From assembly GCA_026014585.1 (NCBI GenBank), contig JAOZIA010000002.1, positions 293,677 through 357,676 of the forward strand: 64,000 nucleotides of DNA, given 5' to 3'. Made by a program: the position numbers and the translations under genes. This document shows, in pieces, positions 34,203 to 43,953 of this stretch. The DNA is from Candidatus Bathyarchaeota archaeon. Lineage in GTDB: Archaea; Thermoproteota; Bathyarchaeia; Bathyarchaeales; Bathycorpusculaceae. Every line of letters begins with the position of its first letter. Within the stretch, counting starts at the first letter, position 1. Below the pieces are notes generated by a model. The model was not told the origin of the DNA and ran no database searches. It saw nothing but the letters and a program-made list of their open reading frames with translations.

Positions 34203-35149
34203 AAACAAATCTCAAACTCTGGAAAAAAACAGCCGACAAAACAGAAGAGGCAGTACAAAAGCAGAAAAAAACACTGCTTGAAAGCTCCATGGCGCTGTCT
34301 TATCGTTTAATCGGCGACAAAATAGGACGATTCATGCCTGTTTTCAAAGACTTAGACACGGGAATAACAAAAGCAGGCCTAAAAGCCAACTTTAAAGCAT
34401 ACGTTAGCCTCACAATTGTCATCTCTCTCATTGTCGGGGTCATCTTCGCGGTTGCTTGCCCCATTTTGCTGTTTGCCCTCCGCATGCCGCTTATGATTAT
34501 TGTTGCTGTAAGTTTTGGAGCTGCCATGATTGCAGGAGCAGTCACGGTGATTGGCTTTTACAGTTACCCACTTTATCTCGCAGACAAACATAAACGCGAG
34601 GTAGAAGATGAGTTACCCTTCGCAACAGGGTACATGGCTATCTTGGCAAGTGCAGGTGTCTCACCTGAAAAAATCTTCAATTCCATCTCCACATTAAACA
34701 CGCCATTAGCTGTATCAGTTGAGGCTAAGGAAATTGTGCGGGACGTGAACCTGTTTGGTTTGGACATTATTTCTGCACTTGAAAAAACTGCTAAACAAAC
34801 CCCTTCAAGCATGCTAAAAGATACATTGGAAGGAATAATTTCAACTATTCATTCAGGAAGCAGCCTTTCAGTCTATCTACGTGAAAGATTCCGAAGGGCA
34901 AGCAGCAACAAAAAATTACGGCTAAAAAAGTATGCAGATAACTTGTCGTTGCTCTCCGAAGTTTACGTGGCTTTGTTTCTGACTGCCCCCTTGTTATTGG
35001 CGATAATGGTTTCGATTATGTCGGTTTTAGGAGGCGGATTTGGCTCGCTTGGTCCAGATTTAACGCTTATCCTGCTCACTTACTTTGTGATTCCCATCGG
35101 CACAGTGCTGTTTCTGCTTGTGCTAGATATGTCATCACCTAAATGGTAG
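34199..35149 (+). CDS. Type II secretion F-family membrane protein (pilus platform), first
   Basis: 316 residues. GspF/TadB-like platform protein: cytosolic helical domains (about 140-230: DELPFATGYMAILASAGVSP, PSSMLKDTLEGIISTIHSG) between membrane helices at about 60-80, 85-115, 255-280 and 285-312. It works with the ATPase and the following F-family protein as a likely heterodimeric platform. TTG start overlaps the ATPase stop. Ends in TAG. Confidence 0.83.
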   Translation: MKTNLKLWKKTADKTEEAVQKQKKTLLESSMALSYRLIGDKIGRFMPVFKDLDTGITKAGLKANFKAYVSLTIVISLIVGVIFAVACPILLFALRMPLMIIVAVSFGAAMIAGAVTVIGFYSYPLYLADKHKREVEDELPFATGYMAILASAGVSPEKIFNSISTLNTPLAVSVEAKEIVRDVNLFGLDIISALEKTAKQTPSSMLKDTLEGIISTIHSGSSLSVYLRERFRRASSNKKLRLKKYADNLSLLSEVYVALFLTAPLLLAIMVSIMSVLGGGFGSLGPDLTLILLTYFVIPIGTVLFLLVLDMSSPKW

Positions 35150-35155
35150 AGAAAA

Positions 35156-35968
35156 ATGCCAAAAATAAAAAGCACCACAAAAAAAATCGTGATTGCCGCA
35201 TCAGTTATTGCAGCGGTAGCTACGGTTGCGGTAGGTTACTTGTTTGTTGGTGCAACTTTGGCTTTAGATGACTTTTTTGTTTTAGCAATCACCATAGCGC
35301 TTTTGCCCATCTCAATTGTTGAGTACATAAACACTAAATGGCAAAATTCAATCGATGAACACTTACCTGACCTGTTTAGAAGCATAGTCCAAGCCCAACA
35401 AACAGGCATGACCCTGCCAGCAGCACTTGAAGACGCAGCAAAACGCAATTACGGTCCATTAAGCAAAGAACTCAAAAAGATGACGATTCAAATGTCATGG
35501 GGACTCAGCTTTGAAGAGGCATTTTTAGCGTTTGGACAACGGGTAGGAACAAAGTTAACCCAACGAGTTATCCCAGTAATCATTGAAGCCAGCAAATCAG
35601 GTGGAAACCTAGAAAAAGTCTTTGACCCCATGGGCAAATTCATACAGTCAACCATCACAATGGAAAAAGAACGCAGAGGACAAACCAGACCCTACATCGC
35701 CATCATCTACATTGCAGTTTTAGTGTTTGTCTTCACAATCGGCATCCTATTCAAAACATTCTTTATGGAAACAAACGGGGACTCACTGTTCACAGTTCAA
35801 ATGCCTCTTAACGTTCTAGAGCAGTCTTTCCTGAGGCTAACTGTAGTCCAAGGTCTCTTCGGAGGATTAGTGGCTGGAAAAATGGGCGAAGGCTCGTTAG
35901 GTGCAGGATTAAAACATAGCGTAGTGTTAGTGGTTGTAGGGTACCTAGCGTTAAAACTATTACTTTAG
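35156..35968 (+). CDS. Type II secretion F-family membrane protein (pilus platform), second
   Basis: 270 residues. Two N-terminal helices (about 10-30, 35-55), the F-domain (HLPDLFRSIVQAQQTGMTLP, SWGLSFEEAFLAFGQR, IEASKSGGNLEKVFDPMGK) and C-terminal helices (about 180-200, 220-268). Six bases after the previous gene. Two separate F-domain genes are typical of TadB/TadC-type and archaeal pili. Ends in TAG. Confidence 0.83.
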   Translation: MPKIKSTTKKIVIAASVIAAVATVAVGYLFVGATLALDDFFVLAITIALLPISIVEYINTKWQNSIDEHLPDLFRSIVQAQQTGMTLPAALEDAAKRNYGPLSKELKKMTIQMSWGLSFEEAFLAFGQRVGTKLTQRVIPVIIEASKSGGNLEKVFDPMGKFIQSTITMEKERRGQTRPYIAIIYIAVLVFVFTIGILFKTFFMETNGDSLFTVQMPLNVLEQSFLRLTVVQGLFGGLVAGKMGEGSLGAGLKHSVVLVVVGYLALKLLL

Positions 35969-35978
35969 GAGAAATAAA

Positions 35979-36395
35979 ATGAAAAAACTCTCACGTCTAA
36001 TCCGTGATAAACGTGCCATTTCGGCGGTGCTCAGTCACCTGTTACTTACGGTGATTGCTGTCGCGGTTATGTCAGGAGTTATCTCAGCAGCATATGTTAT
36101 CACAAGCAACTTACGAGATAACATGGGAGAACGCTTCGTTGTTGAGGATGTTTGGTTTAACAGCCAAACAGGCACAGTGGATATTTACGTGAACAACATC
36201 GGCAGGTCTAACCTTGAAATCTCAAACGTGTACATCAACCATATCCGATGTGAAATTTTAACACCTCTTAGCTTAGAGATGGAATCAAGCGATTGGTTAT
36301 CAGTCACTTATCAATGGAATTCAGGACAAACATACGATATCAACATTGTAACGAGTCGAGGAACACATATTGAAGACTATTACAAGGCACCTTAA
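35979..36395 (+). CDS. Archaeal type IV pilin-like protein, minor
   Basis: 138 residues. The class III signal peptide is visible: a basic start MKKLSRLIRDKRAIS, then the hydrophobic helix SHLLLTVIAVAVMSGVISAA. The prepilin peptidase cut would fall in DKR-AIS. The short beta-rich rest has VDIYVNNIGRSNLEISNVYI. GGAGAAATAA precedes the ATG. It overlaps the next gene by 26 bases, so the two are translated together. Confidence 0.85.
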   Translation: MKKLSRLIRDKRAISAVLSHLLLTVIAVAVMSGVISAAYVITSNLRDNMGERFVVEDVWFNSQTGTVDIYVNNIGRSNLEISNVYINHIRCEILTPLSLEMESSDWLSVTYQWNSGQTYDINIVTSRGTHIEDYYKAP

Positions 36396-38583
36396 AGCAT
36401 TCAAGCAAAATAGGCGCGGCATCAGCACTGTTATAGTGGTAATGCTAAGTTTAGCTTTACTGGTGACTGTGGTTGGTAACACGGTGCTTTGGAGTTATCA
36501 GATGAACCAATTTGACCTAGACCGAATACATGAAAACGTCAACATACAATCAGCTAATGCTTCATTGATTGACTGGTATCAAACCCCCCTAAGTTACGCT
36601 TTAGGCAGTCAAACCACACTAATTAACGGAACAATTGCAAACCTTACATCGCCAGACCAAAGTTACATGATTCTTCAAAGTGGCGAATCAAGCTTACAAG
36701 ACACATACCCAATATCAAATGAAGCCTCAGACGTGGATTCTTCCCCAAACACTGGACTACAATCAAACTTTACTGCTCAACAGTATGGTCCTGACGGCAT
36801 ATTAGATGAACTGTCTGAAGTTGGAATTGGCGGCTTTAACTCACAGAACTGGGTTGATACGTCTTCTGCGGTAGTTGGGAGCCAAAGTAACTTTGCAGCT
36901 CAACAAGCCTCCGATTCAACTTATGACACATTAAAAGAAGCACAGGTTAGCGGAGATGTAACCTTTGGAAACACCGCAGAAGGTAAATCTTACGTTTCAA
37001 TCCCAAACAATAGACTATTCGGTCAAGCTTTCACTTCAGGACCAACCGAGACCACCATAAAAAGCGTGTCCTTCTACGGAGAACATTCCGCCGCAAACAA
37101 GCAAGCCAAAGTTGTTATAGTTCAAAAAAGCACTTTTAGAATCATAGAAAACGGCATTTCAAACCCAGTAACAGTTAGCAAAACCCTTCAGTGGCACAAA
37201 GCAACTTTTCCAGTTGAACCAAAAATCGAACCCAACACAGATTACATCCTTATGGTTGTAACAAGCCATAGCACCCTTTACTTATACTACACAAGCGCAA
37301 CAGAAGGTTCAGAGTACATTGACGAAACAAACAGTTACGCAAAACCCCGTGACCCCGCCGACGCAAAAACAGGAACCCATCAGTACAGCATTTACGCAAC
37401 AACCTCACAAACAAGCAGCTACCAAATAGACATCCAAGAACACTGGGAAAAAGCCGTTTACACATGTGCAAACGAGCAGTTATGTGTAAGAACAGGCGAA
37501 ATGAGCTCAGAAGCACTGATGTTGCAAGCGTGGGATGGCTCTTCATGGCAAACGGTTTCATCAAGTCTAAAAGCTGACACATGGAACAATTTCTCAGTCA
37601 CAAAGTATCTCACATCAGCCTCCTTCTCAATTAGGTTCACAGATGGTTCCCAGTCAGGTGACAACACACAAGATTCATGGCAAATAGAAAGCACACTGCT
37701 CCACACATGGGACAGCGCCAGTCAACCCATAAACATTGAAGAACAATTCACAAACATAGATTACACTAAACAAAACGAGCAACTTTGCATATACACTGGA
37801 AGCTGGAGCCATGGGGCAAGCTTAGCAGTTCAAGTTTGGAACGGCACCTGGAACACAGTTATTGCCTCTTTAGCGCCAAACAGCTGGAACAACGTGTCAG
37901 TCAGCAGTTATTTGACCACAAGCGACCTTACAATTCGGTTTTTAAGCACAGAAAGTGGGTCAAGCTTAAACAGTTGGCAAATAGACACTGTTCTTCTTAA
38001 CACTTGGTCAATTGGCTACGTAACACAGGTGGAGTTTACTGGTTCTGATTACAGCAGTTCAAACGTTATTCCATGGCTGGAAATTGATTGGGCAACCGCC
38101 ATAGCATTCAACACTAGCTCAGTTAGCGTCAACCTTCAACTCTTCAATTACTCATCGGGAACATACCAAACCGGTGGAGATGGCTACTTAGCGTACACTT
38201 CAAATTCTACACCAAACACCAGCGATGATAAAAGCCAAATAATAACTTTTGAAACAGATGACTTCCGCGATTCCGAAGGCGTCTGGAAACTAAAACTGGT
38301 GGGCTTTACAGGTTCCCCGTTTACTATGCAAGTTGATTATGTACAGATGCACCAGAATACGCCGCCAGGAATCCTGATGTCTCTAAAAAATGAGGGTTCT
38401 TTAACCATGCATATTGTTGCAGTCTGGACAGATACTGCCACAGTTCACCAGCGATTTGATCAAGATGAATATCTTAACGCTGGAGAAACAAGCATGTTCT
38501 TTTTTGAAGACCTGCCGTACCCTTCACCACAAGGAGTAATTAAAGTGGTTACTGAAAGAGGAAACTTGGCAGTGTACTCCTAA
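36370..38583 (+). CDS. Giant pilin-like surface protein with tandem beta domains
   Basis: 737 residues, far longer than a normal pilin. The N-terminus KQNRRGISTVIVVMLSLALL is a class III signal peptide with the cut after NRRG. A long extracellular part follows. It holds two tandem copies of a domain of about 100 residues (about 353-454 and 455-555), each with NEQLC, then WNN(F/V)SV and ending SWQI(E/D)TxLLxTW. The C-terminal sandwich is different. It is probably a tip adhesin or an unusually large pilus subunit. TTG start. Ends in TAA. Confidence 0.8.
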   Translation: MKTITRHLKAFKQNRRGISTVIVVMLSLALLVTVVGNTVLWSYQMNQFDLDRIHENVNIQSANASLIDWYQTPLSYALGSQTTLINGTIANLTSPDQSYMILQSGESSLQDTYPISNEASDVDSSPNTGLQSNFTAQQYGPDGILDELSEVGIGGFNSQNWVDTSSAVVGSQSNFAAQQASDSTYDTLKEAQVSGDVTFGNTAEGKSYVSIPNNRLFGQAFTSGPTETTIKSVSFYGEHSAANKQAKVVIVQKSTFRIIENGISNPVTVSKTLQWHKATFPVEPKIEPNTDYILMVVTSHSTLYLYYTSATEGSEYIDETNSYAKPRDPADAKTGTHQYSIYATTSQTSSYQIDIQEHWEKAVYTCANEQLCVRTGEMSSEALMLQAWDGSSWQTVSSSLKADTWNNFSVTKYLTSASFSIRFTDGSQSGDNTQDSWQIESTLLHTWDSASQPINIEEQFTNIDYTKQNEQLCIYTGSWSHGASLAVQVWNGTWNTVIASLAPNSWNNVSVSSYLTTSDLTIRFLSTESGSSLNSWQIDTVLLNTWSIGYVTQVEFTGSDYSSSNVIPWLEIDWATAIAFNTSSVSVNLQLFNYSSGTYQTGGDGYLAYTSNSTPNTSDDKSQIITFETDDFRDSEGVWKLKLVGFTGSPFTMQVDYVQMHQNTPPGILMSLKNEGSLTMHIVAVWTDTATVHQRFDQDEYLNAGETSMFFFEDLPYPSPQGVIKVVTERGNLAVYS

Positions 38584-38610
38584 AACCTTGTTTAAGCTGA
38601 AAAAGAAGAA

Positions 38611-39588
38611 TTAGATGTTTTGTTTAACCTGAGTTAGAGCTTCTTCAAGGTTTTTAGCTTCAATAGTAACAATCTTGTAGAGTTCAGCCATTTTCTTTGC
38701 GTTCTCACTTAGCTTGGGAATAGCCACCAAGCAGGCTTTTTCGGGGGAGACATCAAAAATCTTTGCGAAAAGAGAAATCACGGGCTGCTCTGAAACCGCT
38801 GTGTCGCTTGTCGCTATATCCACTACGATTTTTCTTTGTGGGTCTTTATTATATGCCACTATGCTGAAGGCATGTTTTGCACCTGATTTTCCTAAAACGA
38901 AAGGTTCATCCTCAATTGTTAATCCTTGATTAAGTAAAGAGTGCTGTATTGAAGTAGTCAAGAACCAACTCAGTGAAGAATTGTTTTTTATGTCCTCTTT
39001 AAGCGAATAAGAGTAAGCATCTTCAATAACTGCATCTTCAAAAGTGGATGTAGTGTGGCAGTTGCGGCAAAAGTTTTCTGTCACTGGAACATCAAAGTTT
39101 TTTCCGCAGTCTTTGCAGTTACACCAGACGCCGGCTTTGCGGTAATCTGAATCAACCACTTTTAGGTTGTCATGGCATTTTGGACAGACCAGGCTTTCAT
39201 TTGTGCGGAAGTTCTTTTCCACATCCATGTAGCCACATTTTATGTGTTCGATAAGTGAGCTTCGCTCTATGTTAAATGATTTACAGAATGGGCAACAGTA
39301 ACGGAAAGTGATGGATAATGAGTGGCAGTTTGGGCAATGAATTACTTTGTCGTAGGGTTTTCTTTCTAAGATTCCGTTTTCATATAGTTCGTTCAGGAAA
39401 GAAGCAACTTTTGTTGGGTCACAAAGGATGTTTTCAACCACGGGATAATAGTAGCCTAGTTTAGCATCAAAAACTGGCTCAAGCATTTTGAGTTCTCCAC
39501 TCAAAAACTTACTTAACAGTAGTTGAACACAACTATCATTGTATAATGCTAAAGTTTTCTTTGCATTTTCACCCATGCGTTTGTCCAA
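38611..39588 (-). CDS. TackOD1-type zinc-ribbon output protein with nuclease-like C-terminus
   Basis: 325 residues. A helical N-terminus (1-85) precedes a stack of zinc ribbons (about 86-195: HCPNCHSLSITFRYCCPFC, KCGYMDVEKNF, CPKCHDNLKV, CNCKDCGKNF, FCRNCH), the TackOD1 layout. This output domain is common in Thaumarchaeota and relatives. The last 120 residues (RKIVVDIATSDTAV and LVAIPKLSENAKKMAELY) look like a restriction-endonuclease-like fold (inference). It converges with the pilus operon, but its role is not known. Confidence 0.72.
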   Translation of the reverse strand: MDKRMGENAKKTLALYNDSCVQLLLSKFLSGELKMLEPVFDAKLGYYYPVVENILCDPTKVASFLNELYENGILERKPYDKVIHCPNCHSLSITFRYCCPFCKSFNIERSSLIEHIKCGYMDVEKNFRTNESLVCPKCHDNLKVVDSDYRKAGVWCNCKDCGKNFDVPVTENFCRNCHTTSTFEDAVIEDAYSYSLKEDIKNNSSLSWFLTTSIQHSLLNQGLTIEDEPFVLGKSGAKHAFSIVAYNKDPQRKIVVDIATSDTAVSEQPVISLFAKIFDVSPEKACLVAIPKLSENAKKMAELYKIVTIEAKNLEEALTQVKQNI

Positions 39589-39773
39589 ACTTTAATTGTT
39601 AATTTTTGAGTAGATAATTTTGCAGACGTGTCTTTAAGCATTTCTTATTATTTAGTGCTATACCTTTAACTGTAATTTAATAATTAAGAATTCTGAATTC
39701 CAATCCAAAATTCACACACTATGTTAAAACAATAAAAGAAACAAAGAATAAAAACCTAACAAAGAGGATAACC

Positions 39774-40652
39774 ATGGCAGAGCAAACTCGATTTGGACCC
39801 GCAGGAGTCCCACCTACCTTTCGGATTCTTAAAGCCAAACTATCAGATGTTCCTGCATTATTAAGAGAGGAAGGACTTGACGCTTTTGAGTATCAAGCAG
39901 TAAGATGGGGCGCTAAACCACAAATAAAACAGCAAGAAGCAGAAAAACTAGCTGTAGCGGCCAAAAAAAGCGATGTACGCCTGAGCATGCATGGCTCCTA
40001 TTACATTAATTTGTCTGGGAAGGATGATGTGGTAGCAGCCAGCAAAGAACGGTTACTTGGAGCTGCAACTGCTGCTAATTGGATGGGCGCGTATGTTATG
40101 GTTTTTCATGTGGGCTTTTATGGACGATTCGAGAAAAGTTTCGCGTTCAATAACTGTCTCAAAGCATTAAAAGAAGTTAGTGCCCAAATGAGCAGTTTAG
40201 GTTTGAAAACTAAGCTTGGTCCTGAAACTATGGGCAGAAAATTTCAAGTGGGCTCACTTGACGAAATCATTACAATCTGCCGAGAAATAGAAAACACACA
40301 ACTAGTTGTGGATTGGGGGCACCTGCATGCTCGGAACTTGGGCGGTTTTAAGAAAGTTGAAGACATGCGACAAGTTGCAATAAAAATTGAACAAGAGCTT
40401 GGAACTAAAGCGCTCCAGAACATGCATTGTCACTTTTCAAAAATAGAGTTCAACGCTCAAGGAGAACGTAGGCATCACATTTTAGATGAGAAACGTTATG
40501 GACCAGACTTTGAAATGCTTGCGGATGTTCTGTTGGAGTTTGGCATGCATCCTACAATGATTTGTGAATCACCAATCTTGGATATTGATGCCATAAAAAT
40601 GAGAGACACTCTAAAAGAAGTGGCGGCAAGGAAAGCACAAAACAAAAATTAG
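39774..40652 (+). CDS. nfo: Endonuclease IV-like AP endonuclease
   Basis: 292 residues, TIM barrel. The zinc/active-site residues of the family are visible in order: LSMHGSYYINL (His), VFHVG (His), GPETMG (Glu), VVDWGHLHARN (Asp, His), HCHFSKI (His) and MICESP (Glu). It cuts abasic sites in base excision repair. The N-terminus is normal for archaeal members (RFGPAGVPPTFR). An AT-rich 180 bp region lies upstream. Ends in TAG. Confidence 0.88.
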   Translation: MAEQTRFGPAGVPPTFRILKAKLSDVPALLREEGLDAFEYQAVRWGAKPQIKQQEAEKLAVAAKKSDVRLSMHGSYYINLSGKDDVVAASKERLLGAATAANWMGAYVMVFHVGFYGRFEKSFAFNNCLKALKEVSAQMSSLGLKTKLGPETMGRKFQVGSLDEIITICREIENTQLVVDWGHLHARNLGGFKKVEDMRQVAIKIEQELGTKALQNMHCHFSKIEFNAQGERRHHILDEKRYGPDFEMLADVLLEFGMHPTMICESPILDIDAIKMRDTLKEVAARKAQNKN

Positions 40653-40715
40653 CTTTTAACGCTATTGACTGAAAATATGAAACATTTTAATGGAAAATAC
40701 AAAGAAAAAAGAAAG

Positions 40716-41903
40716 CTATGCTTTCTTTTCTAATGCCTTACGTAAAACGTCGGCCTTGTCAGTTTTTTCCCATGGGAAATCTGCATCGTCTCTGCCAAAG
40801 TGACCAAAGCAAGCGGTTTTCTTGTATATTGGTCTTAGCAGTTGCAGTTGGTCGATGATTCCTTTGGGTCTCATGTCAAAGTTTTGGTTAACCAACGCCA
40901 AGATTTCCTCATCAGGCAGTTTTCCTGTGCCAAAAGTGTTAACTAACACTGAGATTGGGTGGGCAACACCGATTGCGTAGCTGATTTGGGTTTCGCATTG
41001 GTCAGCTAAGCCTGCTGCAACGATGTTTTTGGCTATGTAACGTGCCATGTAACATCCGCTGCGGTCAACTTTGGATGGATCTTTGCCGCTAAAGCATCCG
41101 CCGCCGTGACTGCCTACACCACCATAAGTGTCTACGATGATTTTTCGTCCAGTTAATCCTGAGTCTGCAAGGGTTCCGCCGATAACAAATCTGCCTGTAC
41201 CATTAATTACGTATTTAACGTCTTCAGCCAACATGTTTTCTGGAATAACACTTTTGATAACTTTCTCGATGATTTCGTTCTTTAATGTGGCTTCATCAAT
41301 GCAGCCGTTGTTTTGAGCTGCAATAACCACTGTTTTGACACATTTTGGTTTCCCATTCTCATATTCGATTGTTACTTGGGATTTGCAGTCTGGACGCAAA
41401 TAGGGCATGATTTTCTGTTTTCTTACATCAGCCAATCGTTTTACAAGTCTTTGCGCAAGAAGGATTGGCATGGGCATGAGCTCTTTTGTTTCGTTGGATG
41501 CGTACCCAAAAACCATTCCTTGGTCTCCAGCACCCTGCTCGTGACCCTCGGTTTCGGTTACACCCATGGAAATGTCTGGGGACTGCTCAGTGATGGATGT
41601 TAGAATGCCGCAGGTTTCCCAGTCTAAGCCATCTTTGGCATTGTCAAAGCCGATTTCTTTGAGTGTTTGACGTACAATGCATGGGTAATTTACGTTGACT
41701 TTAGTGGTTATTTGACCCGTAATAATTACTGTTCCCTGCATGACCAGGGTTTCGCAGTCTACACGTGCTTTTGGGTCAATGCTAAAGATTGCGTCAAGGA
41801 CACTGTCAGAAATCTGGTCTGCAACCTTATCAGGGTGACCCTCGCCGACTGATTCAGAGGTAAACAAATATTTTCCGTCTCTTTTCATCCAAGAACCCTT
41901 CAA
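40716..41903 (-). CDS. metK: S-adenosylmethionine synthetase, bacterial/eukaryotic-type MetK
   Basis: 395 residues. Makes SAM from methionine and [23 protein letters not shown] (N-terminal), [16 protein letters not shown] and the [22 protein letters not shown] loop are diagnostic of the bacterial/eukaryotic family. This is not the distinct archaeal MAT family usual in archaea. ATG 41888 is an alternative to TTG 41903. SAM also serves Tes and the folate/methyl pathway. Ends in TAG. Confidence 0.95.
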   Translation of the reverse strand: MKGSWMKRDGKYLFTSESVGEGHPDKVADQISDSVLDAIFSIDPKARVDCETLVMQGTVIITGQITTKVNVNYPCIVRQTLKEIGFDNAKDGLDWETCGILTSITEQSPDISMGVTETEGHEQGAGDQGMVFGYASNETKELMPMPILLAQRLVKRLADVRKQKIMPYLRPDCKSQVTIEYENGKPKCVKTVVIAAQNNGCIDEATLKNEIIEKVIKSVIPENMLAEDVKYVINGTGRFVIGGTLADSGLTGRKIIVDTYGGVGSHGGGCFSGKDPSKVDRSGCYMARYIAKNIVAAGLADQCETQISYAIGVAHPISVLVNTFGTGKLPDEEILALVNQNFDMRPKGIIDQLQLLRPIYKKTACFGHFGRDDADFPWEKTDKADVLRKALEKKA

Positions 41904-42045
41904 TTTTAAACATGTTTGAAAAGTAAATACCCTGTGTACGTCTTAAAAGCCTTTCTCCTAAATACGAATAGAACAAATAATCAATCAACAACAACCTTGA
42001 AAAAACCATTTTAACCGTTAAAAAATAAGTTAATGCTGAAGTGTT

Positions 42046-42423
42046 ATGAAAAAAATTATAAAATCAACCAATGCCCCAAAACCTGTCGGACCCTACAATC
42101 AGGCAGTGCAAGCAGGTAACTTTCTTTTTATTTCAGGACAAATAGCAATTCAACCTGAAACAGGCAAGATTCTTGTGGGGGATATTAAGCAGCAGACCAG
42201 TCAAGTTATTAAAAATGTTAAGGCTATACTGGAAATTGCAGGTTACGGTTTTAGTGACATTGTGCAGGTGCAGGTTTACCTTTCCTCGATGGCGTTATTT
42301 AGTGATTTTAATGTTGAATACGCAAAATATTTTGAGCAGGAACCCCCCGCACGTGTCACAGCAGGCGTTGAACTGATGCCAAATGCCCTTATAGAGATAG
42401 CAGTTACTGCTTACAAACAATAA
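42046..42423 (+). CDS. ridA: RidA family deaminase
   Basis: 125 residues. Breaks down reactive enamine/imine intermediates from PLP enzymes. PKPVGPYNQAVQAGNFLFIS, then GQIAIQPETG and RVTAGVELMPNALIEIAVTA with the substrate Arg. Normal length and no signal peptide. It is followed by the DUF4443 regulator 65 bp later. Confidence 0.93.
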   Translation: MKKIIKSTNAPKPVGPYNQAVQAGNFLFISGQIAIQPETGKILVGDIKQQTSQVIKNVKAILEIAGYGFSDIVQVQVYLSSMALFSDFNVEYAKYFEQEPPARVTAGVELMPNALIEIAVTAYKQ

Positions 42424-42487
42424 ATCCGCATTGGGAACCTTATACTTTAAAAAGCAATACATGCTTAAAATATGATAAGGGCAAGTT

Positions 42488-43111
42488 ATGGCTATAATGC
42501 TAAAGAAACTAATCAGTGAGATAGCTGGGAAAAAAGCTCCTGGACCATCTACTACCTTTACAGTTTTTCACATTTTCTACGCCTTAGAGTTAATGGCTCA
42601 AAAACCATTGGGCAGAAATAAGATGGCAGAAAAACTCAATGTTGGAGATGGCGCGGTTAGAACCATAATTAGACGATTAAGAAAATACGAGCTAATTGAA
42701 ACCACCAAAGAAGGTTGCACCCTATCAAAAAAAGGATTAGAAATTTGGCAACAGTTCGAACAGGTTTTTCCTAAACGCCTAAAAGTTGAAAAATCAGAAC
42801 TTGCAACCTCAGATTACAACTATGCTTTCCTTGTTAAAGATGCCGGGCATAAAGTCAAATCAGGTATTGACCAGCGGGATGCAGCAATAATTGCGGGTGC
42901 CCAAAAAGCCATGATTATTGTTTTCAAAAATAACAACTTAAGCATCCAATCTGTAAGCAATAACATCGAAAAATTGTATCCTAAAGCTGCAAGCGAAATC
43001 CACCAAGACCTATCACCACAAGAAAACGATGTTATAATCATTGCCGGCGCAGAATCCGCAATGAAGGCTAAGCGGGGAGCATTTGCAGCAAGCTGGTCGC
43101 TTATCGATTAA
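42488..43111 (+). CDS. DUF4443 regulator
   Basis: 207 residues. The N-terminal winged helix (about 15-75: HIFYALELMAQKPLGRNKMA, GAVRTIIRRLRKYELIE) is followed by the DUF4443 domain (about 95-205: YNYAFLVKDAGHKVKSGIDQ, RDAAIIAGAQKAMIIVF). DUF4443 is mainly found in archaea. Ligand unknown. Overlaps the GPN gene by four bases, convergent. Confidence 0.82.
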   Translation: MAIMLKKLISEIAGKKAPGPSTTFTVFHIFYALELMAQKPLGRNKMAEKLNVGDGAVRTIIRRLRKYELIETTKEGCTLSKKGLEIWQQFEQVFPKRLKVEKSELATSDYNYAFLVKDAGHKVKSGIDQRDAAIIAGAQKAMIIVFKNNNLSIQSVSNNIEKLYPKAASEIHQDLSPQENDVIIIAGAESAMKAKRGAFAASWSLID

Positions 43112-43866
43112 GTTGTATATTTTTCGCCTTCCATCAAAATCCTCTCAAGCACCATGTTGAGGTTTGTCATGCCCGCGTTGGTTTTGGAGGAGATGGGACT
43201 GAGCAAAAATTTTAAGCCCAAACGGTTAATTGCCTGCATCATGTTTCTGCTAAAGAGAGCTTTTGTGCCTTGAAGTTTTTTATCAATCGCTTCTTCAAGA
43301 ACCCTTGGATTAGACCAGCTGGTGATGGCTTCAAGTTCCTTTTTGGGAATCAAATCGCTTTTTGAAAGCAAATGAATCTGCGGCTGCAAAAACCTGTTAA
43401 AGACTGCAGCGGAAAGGAACATGTTTGAGACGTAATTTAGGGGGTTAACTGAGAAAACAGCGTCAAAGAGATAAACAAGCGCTTTAGGCTCCTTGGTTAA
43501 CTCGTTTACTATGTATGGTCCACTCGCTCGGAAAGCAAACAACTCCATTTGACCAGGCGTATCTACAATCACTAAATCCGCATTTACCTCGTTTATGTCT
43601 CTGGTCAGGTTCTCGATTTCGTCAGCAATCAAATCCGCAGCCATAATCAAAGCCCCGTTTGGACCAAGATTGTACTTTTCCATCAAATCACCCACGTTAA
43701 CGTAGTTTCGGACATCAACATCTGGTGAATAAGGCAGTTTTAGTGCGCCAGGATCCAAGTTAACGATGGCAACATCTTGTTTTGACATTTTTAGCCATTC
43801 ACTAAATGATGCAGTGAAAAGAGATTTCCCTGACCCCGCGGTTCCAATTACAAACACAACTGGCAA
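43108..43866 (-). CDS. GPN-loop GTPase
   Basis: 252 residues from TTG 43866, chosen because AGGGA lies about seven bases before it; the longer frame to 43944 runs over a hairpin and is unlikely. P-loop VIGTAGSGKSLFTAS, the GPN loop in NLGPNGALIMAADL, LVIVDTPGQMELFAF, and the base-specificity SKSD in HLLSKSDLIPK. Archaeal homologues (PAB0955 type) are dimeric GTPases linked to eukaryotic RNA polymerase assembly factors. Confidence 0.88.
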   Translation of the reverse strand: MPVVFVIGTAGSGKSLFTASFSEWLKMSKQDVAIVNLDPGALKLPYSPDVDVRNYVNVGDLMEKYNLGPNGALIMAADLIADEIENLTRDINEVNADLVIVDTPGQMELFAFRASGPYIVNELTKEPKALVYLFDAVFSVNPLNYVSNMFLSAAVFNRFLQPQIHLLSKSDLIPKKELEAITSWSNPRVLEEAIDKKLQGTKALFSRNMMQAINRLGLKFLLSPISSKTNAGMTNLNMVLERILMEGEKYTT

Positions 43867-43937
43867 GATTTTTCCCTGATAGTCAACGATTCTAATAAAG
43901 TAAATAACCTTTCCTGTTAAAAGAAAAAATAAACATT

Positions 43938-43953
43938 CACCCAAAAATGGGTG
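43938..43953 (-). terminator. Hairpin with U run after the wHTH regulator gene
   Basis: CACCCA-AAAA-TGGGTG, a 6 bp stem with a four-base loop, starts directly after the stop of the minus-strand regulator. On that strand it is followed by a T-rich stretch (ATGTTTATTTTTTC). It fits a terminator. Confidence 0.55.

Noticed and set aside
43867-43944. Longer N-terminus of the GPN GTPase
   Set aside because: It would run across the hairpin terminator of the upstream gene; TTG 43866 with AGGGA fits the family start.
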